This document shows, piece after piece, positions 52,933-63,355 of a stretch of DNA of 64,000 bases. Position numbers and translations under genes: made by a program. Positions within the stretch are counted from its first letter, which is position 1, and every line of letters begins with the position of its first letter. The notes under the pieces were generated by a model, which saw nothing but the letters and a program-made list of their open reading frames with translations, was not told the origin of the DNA and did not search any database. Source of the stretch: Candidatus Pelagibacter sp. IMCC9063 (GTDB lineage: Bacteria > Pseudomonadota > Alphaproteobacteria > Pelagibacterales > Pelagibacteraceae). The stretch covers positions 854,001-918,000 of the forward strand of contig NC_015380.1 of assembly GCF_000195085.1 (NCBI RefSeq), read 5' to 3'.

Positions 52933-54603
52933 ATGACGCAAGATAAAAATGAATTAGTTTTCTGTCCTCTGGGAGGAGCTGGTGAGATCGGCATGAATAT
53001 GAATTTATATGGCTATGGATCTCAAGATGAAAAAAAATGGATTATGATAGATATTGGAGTTGGATTTACGGACGATTCCGTTCCGGGAATAGATTTGATG
53101 GTTGCTGATCCTGATTTTGTTGTGCAAAGAAAAAAAGATTTATTAGGAATCTTGTTAACTCATGCTCATGAAGACCATATAGGAGCTATTGCGCACCTTT
53201 GGCCATTATTAGAATGTCCAATATACGCAACTCCTTTTACTGCTTCTTTAATTAAAGAAAAACTAAGAGAAAAAAGAGTTCAAATAGGGGAGAACCTTAA
53301 AATCATTCAATTAAATGGAAATGTAAATTTAGGTCCTTTTGATATTGATTATGTATCGCTCACACATTCTATACTAGAGCCTAATGCCCTTTCTATAAAA
53401 ACTCCTGCTGGTACATTATTTCATACAGGAGATTGGAAATGTGACAGTGAGCCTTTGATTGGTGAAAAAATGGATGAGGGTAAACTTAAGGACATAGGGG
53501 ACAAGGGTGTTCTTGCTATGATTTGTGATTCTACCAATATATTTTCAGAAGGTAGATCAGGTTCTGAAAAAGATGTTCGTGATAGCATGATGACTATTAT
53601 GGAAAATATTAAAAATAGAATTGTTGTTACTACTTTTGCTTCTAACGCTTCAAGAATGGAAACAGTTTTTAAATGTGCCGAAAAAGCAGGAAGGCACTTG
53701 TCTTTAGTGGGCAGGTCGATGCACAGAATTTATAACACAGCACGAGATTGTGGTTATCTACAAGATATTAAGCCACCATTAGATCCAAGGGATGCAAAAA
53801 AAATTCCAAGAAATAAAATTGTTTATCTTTGCACCGGTAGTCAAGGAGAGCCGATGGGAGCTATGAATAGAATAGTAAATGAAGAGCATCCAGATGTATT
53901 TTTAGACAAAGATGATACGGTTATTTTTTCTTCAAGAATTATTCCTGGGAACGAAAAAAAATTATTTAAAATGCATAATATACTGGTCAAAAGAGAAATA
54001 AATGTCTTATCTGAAGACAATGCTTTCATCCATGTCTCTGGCCATCCTGCAAGAGATGAAATGAAAGACATGTATAGTTGGATTAGACCCAAAATAGCAA
54101 TTCCTGTTCATGGTGAACATCGTCATCTAAAAGAGCATTATGATTTTGCAAAACTTCAAGGAGTTAAACACCCAGCACTAATAGAGAATGGAGATATAAT
54201 TAAAATATATCCTGGAGAACCAAAAATTATAGACAAGGTTCATAATGGAAAAATGCTAGTGGATGGGAATAGACTGATAGATGAGGATTCAAGATTTTTA
54301 AAAGATCGAAAAAATATTGCTAGCAATGGATTGATGGATGTAACTTTGCTTATATCTAAAAAGGGTCAGTTAGATCGAAACCCTATTATTAATTTAAGAG
54401 GTTTGCCATTGAATGAGGAGGAGTTTGATGAAATTTTATACGACCTTGAAGATGAGATAGTTAATATTACTAGCACCTACTCTCTCAATAATAAAAAACA
54501 AGAAAAAAATTTAATAGACGGGCTAAAATCTAATCTGAAAAAAATTATTTATAGCAAAACTAAAAAAAGACCTTACACCAATATAATTCTAATTCGTTTA
54601 TAG
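52933..54603 (+). CDS. rnj: ribonuclease J
   Basis: This 556-aa protein is a metallo-beta-lactamase/beta-CASP nuclease for mRNA decay and rRNA processing, with 5' exonuclease and endonuclease activities. Motifs are LTHAHEDHIGAI near 75-86, the FHTGDWKCDSEP segment, CDSTNIFSEGRSGSE, the VSGHPARDEMKDM segment and PVHGEHRHL near 394-402. It is preceded by coaX and followed by a DUF1467 gene, an order I recall from alphaproteobacteria. Confidence 0.94.
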   Translation: MTQDKNELVFCPLGGAGEIGMNMNLYGYGSQDEKKWIMIDIGVGFTDDSVPGIDLMVADPDFVVQRKKDLLGILLTHAHEDHIGAIAHLWPLLECPIYATPFTASLIKEKLREKRVQIGENLKIIQLNGNVNLGPFDIDYVSLTHSILEPNALSIKTPAGTLFHTGDWKCDSEPLIGEKMDEGKLKDIGDKGVLAMICDSTNIFSEGRSGSEKDVRDSMMTIMENIKNRIVVTTFASNASRMETVFKCAEKAGRHLSLVGRSMHRIYNTARDCGYLQDIKPPLDPRDAKKIPRNKIVYLCTGSQGEPMGAMNRIVNEEHPDVFLDKDDTVIFSSRIIPGNEKKLFKMHNILVKREINVLSEDNAFIHVSGHPARDEMKDMYSWIRPKIAIPVHGEHRHLKEHYDFAKLQGVKHPALIENGDIIKIYPGEPKIIDKVHNGKMLVDGNRLIDEDSRFLKDRKNIASNGLMDVTLLISKKGQLDRNPIINLRGLPLNEEEFDEILYDLEDEIVNITSTYSLNNKKQEKNLIDGLKSNLKKIIYSKTKKRPYTNIILIRL

Positions 54604-54605
54604 GC

Positions 54606-54863
54606 ATGTCCATAGGGGGTGGTTTTGTAATTTTTGTAGTTATTTGGATGGTAGTGTTATTCATGATTTTGCCAATTAGAATTTCTTCACAAATTGAAAA
54701 TGACAATATCACCCCTGGAACCGATCCTGGTGCTCCCTCCAATCCTAATATAGTTAAAAAATTCTTAATAACCACTCTGGTTTCAGTAATAATATTTGCG
54801 ATTATTATTCTTTTGACATATTTTGAAATTATAAATTTAAGAGAATATTTTTCACAACAATGA
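54606..54863 (+). CDS. DUF1467 family membrane protein
   Basis: This 85-aa protein has two membrane helices around a conserved loop, FMILPIRISSQIENDNITPG and DPGAPSNPNIVKKFLITT. This is the DUF1467 pattern of alphaproteobacteria. The function is unknown. It lies between rnj and proS as in other members of the class, and overlaps proS by four bases (ATGA). Confidence 0.85.
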   Translation: MSIGGGFVIFVVIWMVVLFMILPIRISSQIENDNITPGTDPGAPSNPNIVKKFLITTLVSVIIFAIIILLTYFEIINLREYFSQQ

Positions 54864-56185
54864 AACTATCAAACTTTTTTTTACCCATTCTTCGAGACGT
54901 TCCATCAGATGCCACAATAAAATCACATCAACTAATGCTTAGATCTGGAATGATACGACAGTCTGCTTCAGGAATCTATTCATGGCTACCTCTTGGCTTC
55001 AAAGTATTAAAAAAAATAGAATCCATTGTAAGGGATGAGCAAAATAAAGCTGGTGCTCAAGAGATGCTGATGCCCACTATTCAATCTGCAGATTTGTGGA
55101 AAGAAAGTGGACGTTATGACGGTTACGGATTGGAAATGTTAAGGATTAGAGACAGGCAAGATAGAGAACTTTTGTATGGCCCAACCAACGAAGAGCTTAT
55201 TACACAAATTTTTAGAGATAATGTAAAGACTTACAAGTCATTGCCGTTAATTCTTTACCATATTCAATGGAAGTTTAGAGACGAAATTAGGCCTCGTTTT
55301 GGAATTATGAGATGTAGAGAATTTTTAATGAAAGATAGCTATTCTTTTGACGAAAATAAAGAAGGGGCCATTATTTCATATAACAAAATGTTTTGCGCCT
55401 ACCTTAAAACTTTTGAGCGCTTAGGTTTAAGGGCAATCCCTATGGCAGCAGATACCGGTCCTATTGGAGGAGACCTTTCTCATGAGTTTATAATCTTGGC
55501 TGATACTGGAGAAAGTCAAATTTTTACAAGCAAAAAAATATTAGATTTGAAGATCAGCGATTTTAAGAATGATTCAGAAAGTTTAGCAAAAATGGTAAAA
55601 TCTTACACAGATATATATTCTGCTACAGATGAAAAGTTTAACCAGTCTGATTTTGACAAATCTGTAGAAAAAAAAGATCAGCTTGTAACAAGGGGAATTG
55701 AAGTTGGGCACATCTTTTATTTTGGAGACAAGTATTCTAAGCCTATGAAGGCACTGGTAAACTCCAGTGAGGGAAAAAATATAACTATAGAAATGGGCTC
55801 CTATGGTATTGGCGTTTCAAGATTAGCTGGAGCAATTATAGAAGCTAATTATAAAGACAATGTTATGAAATGGCCTGCTAGCGTAACCCCGTTTCATGTA
55901 GCTGTTATATATTTAGGTAAAAAAAATGATGAAACTTTAAAGAAAAAAACTTCTGATGTTTATGAGAAGTTATTAAATAATTCTTTTGAAGTCCTTTTGG
56001 ATGATACTGACGAAAGTCCAGCGAGTAAATTTAAAAATTTTGATCTCATTGGAATACCTTATCAGATTATTATAGGCGCAAAACAAAGTGGTGATGAGTT
56101 TGAGTTTAAAGAGCTAGGAGAAGAAAAAGAAATTATTAATCTTGATATTATTATAAACAAATTAAAGAAAATATATTTCAATTGA
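54860..56185 (+). CDS. proS: prolyl-tRNA synthetase
   Basis: This 441-aa protein is the short alphaproteobacterial form that lacks the editing insertion. Class II motifs are visible: the RSGMIRQSASGIYSWLPLG segment, QEMLMPTIQSADLW, GPTNEELI with FRDEIRPRFGIMRCREFLMKDSY, and GSYGIGVSRL as motif 3. The C-terminal anticodon domain includes GIPYQIIIG. Its stop overlaps the lolC start. Confidence 0.96.
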   Translation: MKLSNFFLPILRDVPSDATIKSHQLMLRSGMIRQSASGIYSWLPLGFKVLKKIESIVRDEQNKAGAQEMLMPTIQSADLWKESGRYDGYGLEMLRIRDRQDRELLYGPTNEELITQIFRDNVKTYKSLPLILYHIQWKFRDEIRPRFGIMRCREFLMKDSYSFDENKEGAIISYNKMFCAYLKTFERLGLRAIPMAADTGPIGGDLSHEFIILADTGESQIFTSKKILDLKISDFKNDSESLAKMVKSYTDIYSATDEKFNQSDFDKSVEKKDQLVTRGIEVGHIFYFGDKYSKPMKALVNSSEGKNITIEMGSYGIGVSRLAGAIIEANYKDNVMKWPASVTPFHVAVIYLGKKNDETLKKKTSDVYEKLLNNSFEVLLDDTDESPASKFKNFDLIGIPYQIIIGAKQSGDEFEFKELGEEKEIINLDIIINKLKKIYFN

Positions 56186-57416
56186 TAACACAATCGGAGC
56201 TTCTTATTGTTAAAAGATACTTAAAACCCAAGAAAAAAGAAGGCATTCTTAAAATCATTTCAATTTTTTCATTTTTGGGAATTGGCTTGGGTGTAGCTAC
56301 CTTAATCATTGTTATGTCTGTTATGAATGGTTTTCGATCCGACTTGATTGGAAAGCTCCTGTTATTTCAGCCACATATTTTAATTTATGAATTCGATAGT
56401 TTTAAGAAAAACAAAAAAAAATTGAAGGAATCTTAAGCAAGAATAAAATCAATCATCAAAGCATAAAACTTTCCTATAGTATTCAAGGATTGGTTATTAG
56501 TCAGGGAATAAATAAGGGAACTAATATTAGAGCAATTACTAAAAATGATTTTTTATCTGATGAGTTAATTAAAAAAAACATTATTAAAGGTGAATTAAAA
56601 AATTTTGAAAACAATTATGCCTCTATAGGTTCCAATTTTGCAGCAGATTTAGGTGTCACAGTAGGTGATAAAATTACAATTTTATCCTCCACAACAGAAA
56701 GCACTCCATTTGGAAACATTCCAGAGCAATTTGATTTTATTGTAGGTTCGGTATTTCATTCTGGCATTTACGAATTTGATAGCAATTTTGTTTTAATAAA
56801 TGCAGAAAGCTCACCAGATTTTATAAAAAAACAAGGTACTAATAAAAATATAGAATTAAAGCTTAATAACCCTGATCAAGCCCAAAAAGTTAAAGATCTT
56901 TTAGAAGAAAATAAATTTAAAGTTTTTTCATGGATTGATAATAATAAAACTTTCTACGATGCTTTGTTGGTAGAAAGAAATGTTATGTTTATTATCTTAA
57001 CTTTAATTATAATAGTTGCAGCTTTTAACATAGTCTCAGGACTAACAATTCTTGTTAAAAATAAGACTAAAGAAATTGCCATATTAAAAACAATCGGTTT
57101 TTCCAGCCTATCAATAAATAAAATATTTTTTATAACAGGATCTTTTATTGGAGCGGCAGGAACTTTGTTTGGCGTTGTTTTGGGTGTTTTGTTTTCTTAT
57201 AATATCGAAAGTGTACGAATTTTTTTAAGTAATGTTTTAAATATAGAGATATTTCCAGCAGAAATATATTTTTTAAGCAAAATGCCTAGCGAGATTAGCA
57301 TTCCAACTATTTTAACTATTTCTGGTATAGCTCTGGCTATTACTTTTTTGTCATCAATTATTCCTTCGATTAAAGCTTCAAAAATAAACCCAATTCAATC
57401 TTTAAAGTATGACTGA
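56182..57416 (+). CDS. lolC: LolC/LolE-family lipoprotein-releasing permease, frameshifted
   Basis: Frame one (56182-56436, TTG start overlapping the proS stop) holds VKRYLKPKKKEGILKIISIFSFLGIGLGVATLIIVMSVMNGF and the first helix. Frame two (56490-57416 and its upstream part) continues the periplasmic domain and the three C-terminal helices, ending ALAITFLSSIIPSIKASKINPI. The break is an A9 run at 56413-56421. One extra A gives an intact 411-aa protein. LolCE with LolD extracts lipoproteins from the inner membrane. Only one permease gene is present here, as expected for a homodimeric complex. Confidence 0.85.
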
Positions 57417-58089
57417 TAATTTTTTAAATATTTCTGCTTTAAACAAATCTTATACAGACAGTAATGAAAAAATAAATGTTTTGTCAGATCTCAATTTAAC
57501 ATTGGCAGATAATTTAATTGTATCTCTATTGGGTCCTTCTGGTTCAGGAAAAAGTACATTGTTGCACCTTTTGGCACTCCTAGATAAGCCAAATTCAGGT
57601 GTGATAAAATTTAACAATACTGACCTAACAACCTTGTCAGATTTTGAAATGACCATTTATAGAAGAAATGAAATTTCTATAATTTATCAGAACAATAATT
57701 TGATTTCTGATTTAACAGCATTAGAGAATGTAGCAATTGCAAATATTTGCAAAAATAATGATAAAAAAAATGCAAACATATTAGCAAAGAAACTGCTGGT
57801 AGATTTTGGATTGGAAAATAGGGTAAATCATTTTCCCTATCAGATGTCTGGAGGAGAACAGCAGAGAGTTGCTATTGCTAGAGCAGTCATCAATGAGCCA
57901 AAATTAATTTTTGCAGATGAGCCAACAGGTAGTTTGGACCAAAAAAATTCGGATCTAGTTTTAGATTACCTATTTCAATTAAGAAAAAAAAATCGTTTGA
58001 TTGTAATTGCAACCCACAATAGAGATTTGGCCCGCAAAACAGATTTAAGATTAACTTTATCAGATGGCAATGTTAAAGTTGATTCTTAA
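57409..58089 (+). CDS. lolD: lipoprotein-releasing ABC transporter ATPase
   Basis: This 226-aa ATPase has Walker [13 protein letters not shown] near 43-54, a Q-loop IIYQNNN, the signature [15 protein letters not shown] near 145-159 and Walker [18 protein letters not shown]. It powers lipoprotein release with the LolC-type permease encoded directly upstream (eight-base overlap). The stop shares one base with dnaE (TAATG). Confidence 0.93.
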   Translation: MTDNFLNISALNKSYTDSNEKINVLSDLNLTLADNLIVSLLGPSGSGKSTLLHLLALLDKPNSGVIKFNNTDLTTLSDFEMTIYRRNEISIIYQNNNLISDLTALENVAIANICKNNDKKNANILAKKLLVDFGLENRVNHFPYQMSGGEQQRVAIARAVINEPKLIFADEPTGSLDQKNSDLVLDYLFQLRKKNRLIVIATHNRDLARKTDLRLTLSDGNVKVDS

Positions 58090-61000
58090 TGCCTGAAAAT
58101 AATTATTTTAATCACTTTAAAGTTCATACTCAGTATTCAATATGCGAAGGTGCTTTAAAAATTGTTGATCTAGCAGTGCATTGTACATCTAATAATGTTG
58201 CTTCAGTCGGTATTTCTGATTCTTTCAATATGTGTGGTGTTTTAGAATTTTCGCAAGAAATTTCAAAAGCAGGATGCCAGCCTATTATTGGCACTCAAAT
58301 AAACTTTTCTTTTTCAGAAAATAATCTTGAGAAGATGGGTAAAATTTCTCTTGTTGCTAAAAATGACACTGGTTATAAAAATTTATTAAAACTTTCTTCA
58401 AGCTCTTACCTATCCATAGAAAAAAATGAAGACCCTCATTGCGATATTCAAGAATTAATTGACAATTCTGATGGTTTAATAGTTTTAGTGGGAGCCAGCC
58501 ACTCTTTATTATCTTCCCTGGTACTAGAAAACAATATTTTAGATTCTGAACTTCTTCTTCAAAAGATTCAAAAATTTTTTGAAGGAAATCTTTATATCGA
58601 AATACAAAGACATAATGAACCTCATGAGCAAGCTTTAGAAACTCAACTTCTTTATTTTAGTGAAAAATTTTCCATTCCAATAATAGCTACGCACGAAGTT
58701 TTTTATTTAAAAAAAGACATGTATGAAGCTCACGACGCTTACATTTGTGTTGGTCAAAAAACTTACGTAAATGATATCAAGCGTCTTAGATATTCAGAAG
58801 AGCATTATTTTAAGTCAGATTATGAAATGAGCGAGCTTTTTTTGGATTTACCAGAAGCCTTAGAAAACAACAAGAACCTAGCCTTGAGATGTAGCTATAG
58901 ACCCTTGACTAGTAAGCCGATGTTGCCAAATTTTAATACAGAATCTTCCAATGTTAATGACGAACTAAAAATTAATGCAAACAAAGGTCTGGAAGATAGG
59001 CTTAAGAATTTTATTTTAATTAATATAGCTGATGAAGATCAAAGACTAGCAACCAAACAGGTATATAAAGAAAGGCTAAATTATGAAATTGAGATGATTT
59101 CTAAAATGAAATTTTCAGGATATTTTTTAATTGTATCAGATTATATTAAATGGGCTAAAAGTAATAATATTCCTGTAGGACCAGGAAGAGGATCTGGTGC
59201 AGGATCATTAGTTGCCTGGTGCTTATCCATAACAGACCTTGATCCTATTAAGTTCGGTTTGATTTTTGAACGATTTCTAAATCCAGATAGAATTTCAATG
59301 CCAGATTTTGATATAGATTTTTGCCAAGAAGATCGTGATAAAGTTATTAATTACGTTAAAGACAAATACAAAAACAAGGTTGCGCAAATAATTACTTTTG
59401 GAAAACTTCAGGCTAGAATGGCTTTGCGTGATATTGGTAGAGTTATAGGTTTGCCGTATGGACGCGTAGATCAATTATCTAAAATGATTCCCTTTGATCC
59501 TTCAAGACCCTTAACGCTAGCAGAATCTGTTGCTATGGAACCAAGACTTCAAGAAGCTCAAAAAGAGGATCCGACAATCGAAAAACTTATCAATCTAGCT
59601 TTGAAGTTAGAAGGTTTATTTAGAAATATTGCAACTCATGCTGCAGGAATTGTAATTGGTGATAAAAATTTAACAGAAATAGTTCCATTGTACAAAGATC
59701 ATGATTCAAGCATTCCTATTCCCGTTACCCAATTTGATATGAACTGGTCTGAGCAAGCGGGATTAGTAAAATTTGATTTTCTAGGATTAAAAACACTTAC
59801 AGTTATTAAAAAAACAATTGAGTTAATAGAAAAAGATAGTCAAAAGCTAGATATAGAAAAAATTCCTTTAGATGATAGCAAAACATTTGAACTCCTCAGT
59901 TCAGGAGAGACAATGGGAATTTTTCAGTTGGAAAGCGCCGGCATGAGGGAAGTTTTAAAACAAATGATACCTAATAAGTTTGAAGATATTATAGCATTAG
60001 TAGCTTTGTATAGACCTGGCCCTATGCAAAATATTCCCTCATATAATAATCGAAAACATGGACTTGAAGAGCCTGATTATCTTCACCCTAAAATTGAAAA
60101 CATATTAAAAGAAACTTATGGTGTGATTATCTATCAAGAACAAGTTATGCAAATTGCTCAAGCTTTATCAGGTTTTTCAGCAGGAAAAGCAGATATTTTA
60201 AGAAAAGCAATGGGTAAGAAAAAATCAGCTGAAATGGATAGGCAAAAAAAAGATTTCATTGAAGGCGCTATTAAAAATGACATTCCAAAAGAGCAGGCTG
60301 TTTATATATTTCAGTTAGTGGAGAAATTTGCTCAGTACGGATTTAACAAAAGTCATGCAGCTGCCTATGCTTTAATAGCTTATCAAACAGCTTATTTGAA
60401 GACTCATTATCCATTAAGTTTTTTTTCAGCATCTATGAGTATGGAGATGTCCAATACTGATAAGCTAAATCAGTTTTATGAAGAGTTAAAAAGACTTTCT
60501 ATAAAAGTACATAACCCATGTATCAATCATTGTTTTGCAGATTTTGTCCCAAAGGATGGTACAATTTTTTATGCACTATCGGGAATTAAAGCCGTAGGAT
60601 TTGAGGCAATATCTAATGTTATCAAAGAGAGAGAGGAGAATGGAAAGTTTTTATCTATGGAGGATTTTCTTAAGAGGGTAAGTAGCAAAGATATAAACAA
60701 GCTGCAACTCGAAGGCCTTATTAAAGCCGGTGCATTTGACTGCATAGATAAAAATCGTAGTAAACTTTATGAAAATGTCCCTGAAATTATTAAGCAATCA
60801 AAAAGTTACGATGAAAACCTTCAGGTAGATCAAATAAATCTATTTGAATCTCAGACAAATGACAATTTCAAAATTAACTTTACTGTACATCCAGCATGGG
60901 ATGAGCCTGAAAAAATTAAAAGGGAATTTGAATCTATTGGTTTTTTTGTAAGTGAACATCCATTAAAAAACTATAAACACATTTTAGATAATTACAGTGT

Positions 61001-61511
61001 TGTTCAATTTCAGAGTTTTTCAGATAATAAAAATATTAATGAATGCATGTTGTCAGGCACAGTTATGGCTATACAGGAAAAAAAAACTGCAAAGGGTATG
61101 CCTTTTGCAATAGTTAAGTTTAGTGACCTAAGTAGAATGTTTGAGTTTTTTATTTTTTCAGAAGTGTTGGTTACCAATAGAGAAAAGTTATCTGCAGGAA
61201 AGTCTTTTTTAATAAATGTTAAAAGAGAAGTGCTCAAAAGCGGAATTGAAAGAACAAATGTTACAAAAATTTTTTTAATTAATGATATTTCTGAAAAGAA
61301 AATAGACAATCTCGATGTTACAATTAATAAGTTGGATGATATTGGAAGTTTAAAAAATCAGCTTTCCAAAAACGGAAAAACAGCAGTATCCTTATCTCAT
61401 GTTGATAATGGTAAAAAAATGATTTTTAACCTTAAAAACAAAAGAACTGTTACTCTAGAATCGGTCAAAACCATTGAAAATGAAGGTTTTTTAACAAAAA
61501 TTAATAATTAA
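58089..61511 (+). CDS. dnaE: DNA polymerase III alpha subunit
   Basis: This 1140-aa protein is the replicative polymerase. The N-terminal PHP domain starts FNHFKVHTQYSICEGALKI, with degenerate metal ligands as in other DnaE1. The palm motifs are GPGRGSGAGSLVAWCL and MPDFDIDFCQEDRDKVI with the catalytic Asp residues near 411-415. Further marks are YGVIIYQEQVMQIAQALSGF and KFAQYGFNKSHAAAYALIAYQTAYLK. An OB domain and a short C-terminal part complete it. It is full length and translationally coupled to lolD. Confidence 0.96.
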   Translation: MPENNYFNHFKVHTQYSICEGALKIVDLAVHCTSNNVASVGISDSFNMCGVLEFSQEISKAGCQPIIGTQINFSFSENNLEKMGKISLVAKNDTGYKNLLKLSSSSYLSIEKNEDPHCDIQELIDNSDGLIVLVGASHSLLSSLVLENNILDSELLLQKIQKFFEGNLYIEIQRHNEPHEQALETQLLYFSEKFSIPIIATHEVFYLKKDMYEAHDAYICVGQKTYVNDIKRLRYSEEHYFKSDYEMSELFLDLPEALENNKNLALRCSYRPLTSKPMLPNFNTESSNVNDELKINANKGLEDRLKNFILINIADEDQRLATKQVYKERLNYEIEMISKMKFSGYFLIVSDYIKWAKSNNIPVGPGRGSGAGSLVAWCLSITDLDPIKFGLIFERFLNPDRISMPDFDIDFCQEDRDKVINYVKDKYKNKVAQIITFGKLQARMALRDIGRVIGLPYGRVDQLSKMIPFDPSRPLTLAESVAMEPRLQEAQKEDPTIEKLINLALKLEGLFRNIATHAAGIVIGDKNLTEIVPLYKDHDSSIPIPVTQFDMNWSEQAGLVKFDFLGLKTLTVIKKTIELIEKDSQKLDIEKIPLDDSKTFELLSSGETMGIFQLESAGMREVLKQMIPNKFEDIIALVALYRPGPMQNIPSYNNRKHGLEEPDYLHPKIENILKETYGVIIYQEQVMQIAQALSGFSAGKADILRKAMGKKKSAEMDRQKKDFIEGAIKNDIPKEQAVYIFQLVEKFAQYGFNKSHAAAYALIAYQTAYLKTHYPLSFFSASMSMEMSNTDKLNQFYEELKRLSIKVHNPCINHCFADFVPKDGTIFYALSGIKAVGFEAISNVIKEREENGKFLSMEDFLKRVSSKDINKLQLEGLIKAGAFDCIDKNRSKLYENVPEIIKQSKSYDENLQVDQINLFESQTNDNFKINFTVHPAWDEPEKIKREFESIGFFVSEHPLKNYKHILDNYSVVQFQSFSDNKNINECMLSGTVMAIQEKKTAKGMPFAIVKFSDLSRMFEFFIFSEVLVTNREKLSAGKSFLINVKREVLKSGIERTNVTKIFLINDISEKKIDNLDVTINKLDDIGSLKNQLSKNGKTAVSLSHVDNGKKMIFNLKNKRTVTLESVKTIENEGFLTKINN

Positions 61512-61554
61512 TAACCTTGATTTAAATTTTCATTCTTTTATAAGATCTTAAAAT

Positions 61555-61629
61555 TTCGCACGAAGAAAATGGCGTAAGCTCCCGGTCCTGAAAAGGTAGT
61601 TTCTTCGGTGGATTAACCGAAAATATTTT
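61555..61629 (+). promoter_or_regulatory. structured 5' leader of rpsB
   Basis: A long-range stem pairs GAAGAAA (61562-61568) with TTTCTTC (61600-61606). Inside it lies a CCGGTCCTGAAAAGG segment, and a hairpin CGGT-GGATTA-ACCG (61606-61619) follows. The leader is GC-rich compared with its surroundings. A TATAAGAT -10 box lies at about 61539-61546. It is likely the binding site for autoregulation by ribosomal protein S2, but that is inference. Confidence 0.6.
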
Positions 61630-62433
61630 ATGAACTTACCAAGTGTAACAATTAAAGACCTTTTAGAAGCAGGAGTACATCTGGGTCATAAGACTTTTAG
61701 ATGGAACCCAAAAATGAAACCTTTTATTTTTGGAGAAAAAAACTCAGTACACATTATCGACCTTTCACAAACCTTAGAACTTTTGAACAAAGCTCTTTTA
61801 GAGCTTCATAGATGTGCATCAAATAATGGAAAAATTCTTTTTGTTTCTACTAAAAAGCAGGCTTCAGAATTGGTTGCTAACGTAGCAAAAGAAACTAATA
61901 ATTTTTATGTAAATCATAGATGGCTTGGTGGAATGTTAACAAATTGGAATACGATCAACAAATCAATAAAAAGATTAAAAAGAATTGAAGAAGATCTAAA
62001 ACTAGAGGATACGGGATTCACTAAAAAAGAACTTATTAAAATGAGTATGGAAAAAGAAAAGTTAGATCGATCGTTGGGTGGTATCGCTAATATGAAAAAA
62101 CTTCCAGATATGATTTTTATTATTGATACGAACATAGAATCTTTAGCAGTACTAGAAGCAAAAAAATTGAATATTCCAATAGTTGCTGTTGTAGATAGCA
62201 ATTCAAATCCAGAGTTTATTGATTTTCCTATTCCAGGCAACGATGATGCTAGACGATCTATAGATTTGTATTGTGATCTCGCATTAAAAACAATTCAAGA
62301 TGCACAATCTAAAATGAGCGGAGATAAAGATCAAGTATCAAATATTTCTGATATTTCTGAAAAAGTATCGGAAATTAAAAAAGAATCAAAACCTGAAGTA
62401 TCTTTAGAAATTGATAAAAAGTTAATTAATTAA
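61630..62433 (+). CDS. rpsB: 30S ribosomal protein S2
   Basis: This 267-aa protein has the S2 core: [25 protein letters not shown] at 11-35, [44 protein letters not shown] and [22 protein letters not shown]. The C-terminal tail (about 35 residues, Ser/Lys/Glu-rich) is variable. It is the first gene of the translation cluster and follows the structured leader. Confidence 0.97.
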   Translation: MNLPSVTIKDLLEAGVHLGHKTFRWNPKMKPFIFGEKNSVHIIDLSQTLELLNKALLELHRCASNNGKILFVSTKKQASELVANVAKETNNFYVNHRWLGGMLTNWNTINKSIKRLKRIEEDLKLEDTGFTKKELIKMSMEKEKLDRSLGGIANMKKLPDMIFIIDTNIESLAVLEAKKLNIPIVAVVDSNSNPEFIDFPIPGNDDARRSIDLYCDLALKTIQDAQSKMSGDKDQVSNISDISEKVSEIKKESKPEVSLEIDKKLIN

Positions 62434-62440
62434 TTTTTTC

Positions 62441-63346
62441 ATGAGCATTTTTGATAAAGTAAAAGAATTGCGTGACCTTACAGGTGCAGGAATGGTTGAT
62501 TGCAAAAACGCCCTTTCAGAGAATGATGAAAATATTGATTTAGCTATTGAATATTTAAGAAAAAAAGGAATTGCAAAAGCTGCAAAGAAATCCGACAGAA
62601 GTGCTGCAGAAGGTTTAATTACTATTGTTAAATCTTCAACAAAAGCATCTATTGTTGAAATAAACTCCGAAACAGATTTTGTTGCAAAAAATCCAGAATT
62701 TAATTCTTTTTGTGAGCAGGTTTCAAATCTTTGCTTAGAATCAAATAGTTTAGAATCTCTAAAAGAGAAGAAGACAGATAAAGATTTAACTGTATCTGAA
62801 ACTTTAATAAATTTAATTGCAAAAATTGGAGAAAATATTCAAATAAGAAGATTTAAAAACATTCATTGCAAGTCTCAAGTGTCTACCTATATTCACAATA
62901 AGCAAAATGATAATTCTGGTAAATTGGCAGTACTTTTGTCTTATGCGTCTGACAATAAGGATTTAAGTAAAGATTTTGCAAATCAATTATGCATGCACAT
63001 AGCGGCGATGTCTCCTCAGTCATTAGATGAAAGAGGAATTAGTCAAGAATTTTTAGAAAGTGAGAAAAAAATTATGAAAGATCAATTGTTAGAGGGCGGG
63101 AAAAAACCAGAGATGATTGATAAAATTATTTTAGGAAAAGTTTCTAAAATCATTAAAGACAATACATTATTAGGACAGAAGTGGGTTATCAACCCTGAAC
63201 TAACAGTGCAACAAGCAATTGATGGTTTTGTAAAAGACAACAAATCCTCATTTTCAATAGAGGACTTTGTTAGATATAAAGTTGGTGAAGGTATAGAGGT
63301 AAAAAAATCTGACTTTGCCAATGAAGTTAAAGATTTAACTAGCTAG
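62441..63346 (+). CDS. tsf: elongation factor Ts
   Basis: This 301-aa protein exchanges nucleotide on EF-Tu. It starts with the UBA-like domain KVKELRDLTGAGMVDCKNAL and has the conserved EINSETDFVAKNPEF segment near 72-86 and HIAAMSPQSLDE in the core. The length is normal. It is seven bases downstream of rpsB and nine bases upstream of frr. The usual next gene pyrH is missing. Confidence 0.96.
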   Translation: MSIFDKVKELRDLTGAGMVDCKNALSENDENIDLAIEYLRKKGIAKAAKKSDRSAAEGLITIVKSSTKASIVEINSETDFVAKNPEFNSFCEQVSNLCLESNSLESLKEKKTDKDLTVSETLINLIAKIGENIQIRRFKNIHCKSQVSTYIHNKQNDNSGKLAVLLSYASDNKDLSKDFANQLCMHIAAMSPQSLDERGISQEFLESEKKIMKDQLLEGGKKPEMIDKIILGKVSKIIKDNTLLGQKWVINPELTVQQAIDGFVKDNKSSFSIEDFVRYKVGEGIEVKKSDFANEVKDLTS

Positions 63347-63355
63347 GTTTGTTCT

